Shown: positions 63,968-64,000 of the stretch, in pieces
Layout: every line of letters starts with the position of its first letter
How positions within the stretch are numbered: position 1 is the stretch's first letter
Assembly: GCA_037013495.1 (NCBI GenBank)
Contig: CM072806.1
Location: forward strand, 310,001 to 374,000
Source of the DNA: Hippophae tibetana
Lineage: Eukaryota > Streptophyta > Magnoliopsida > Rosales > Elaeagnaceae
Direction of reading: 5' to 3'
DNA length: 64,000 nt
Translations under genes and position numbers: made by a program
Notes under the pieces: generated by a model
Told to the model about the DNA's origin: nothing
Seen by the model: only the letters and a program-made list of their open reading frames with translations
The model's database searches: none

Positions 63968-64000
63968 TATTTAAATTGTTGAGTTTATAAATATATATTT
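63536..64000 (-). other. CACTA-2 5' untranslated region
   Basis: AT-rich sequence similar to 38880-39341 of CACTA-1 (for example TTCTATTAATGACATTAATT directly upstream of the ATG in mirror orientation). It includes a TA run at 63940-63967. Confidence 0.7.

Larger units (their letters stand above)
60216..64000 (-). mobile_element. Second CACTA element, 3'-truncated, extends beyond right edge (CACTA-2)
   Basis: The minus strand aligns with CACTA-1 from the 5' untranslated AT-rich part (near the window edge) through the transposase gene to a point equal to about 42672 in CACTA-1. There it stops abruptly. The second gene, the 3' subterminal array and the 3' TIR are missing here. The 5' TIR should lie beyond 64000, since CACTA-1 has 1174 bp upstream of the ATG and only 465 bp is visible here. 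Confidence 0.92.

Overview
The window looks like nuclear DNA of a flowering plant, probably a eudicot. It is AT-rich, has spliced genes with short GT-AG exons, and is crowded with plant-type Copia, Gypsy, TRIM, CACTA, hAT-MITE and fold-back elements. The exact species cannot be read from the sequence. There are two credible host genes: a signal peptide peptidase-like (SPPL) intramembrane protease on the minus strand, and a single-exon invertase/pectin methylesterase inhibitor (PMEI/INH family) on the minus strand.

The SPPL gene starts at 36371 and runs leftward. Eleven consecutive coding exons (36168-36371 down to 4193-4335) join in frame and encode about 471 residues, including the YD and GFGD catalytic motifs. 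The last exons, with the PAL motif, were not found and should lie beyond the left edge. The gene has been inflated by transposons. Intron 1 (11.5 kb) holds a complete but decayed Ty3/Gypsy element (24762-32395, TSD AGATA). Inside the left LTR of that Gypsy sits a young TRIM retroelement (24891-27097, TSD AAAAC) that carries an intron-free copy of the 5' UTR and N-terminal two thirds of a tonoplast sugar transporter (TST/TMT). Intron 8 (10 kb) holds a minus-strand Copia element interrupted by a truncated Tat-like Gypsy fragment, a 47-bp minisatellite and a 520-bp tandem duplication. Intron 11 holds a plus-strand Copia remnant at the left edge and a hAT-type MITE.

Upstream of SPPL, 37757-47585 is a 100-bp tandem repeat array split by a complete 9.2-kb CACTA (En/Spm) transposon (38168-47395, TSD TTC). 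It carries a TNPD-like transposase gene and a second gene ending in a Ulp1-type cysteine protease, and its palindromic subterminal arrays differ at the two ends. A second copy of the same family enters from the right edge on the minus strand (60216-64000) and is fused at its 3' side to a Copia RNase H remnant.

Between them, 48885-54107 is a complete Copia retrotransposon with matching LTRs, PBS and PPT. It has a long intact RT-RNase H frame and a GC-rich leader containing two TGACGTCA palindromes and four TTGACC boxes. The PMEI gene (55800-56357) lies between this element and the CACTA fragment. The rest is AT-rich intergenic or intronic DNA with a few fold-back elements.
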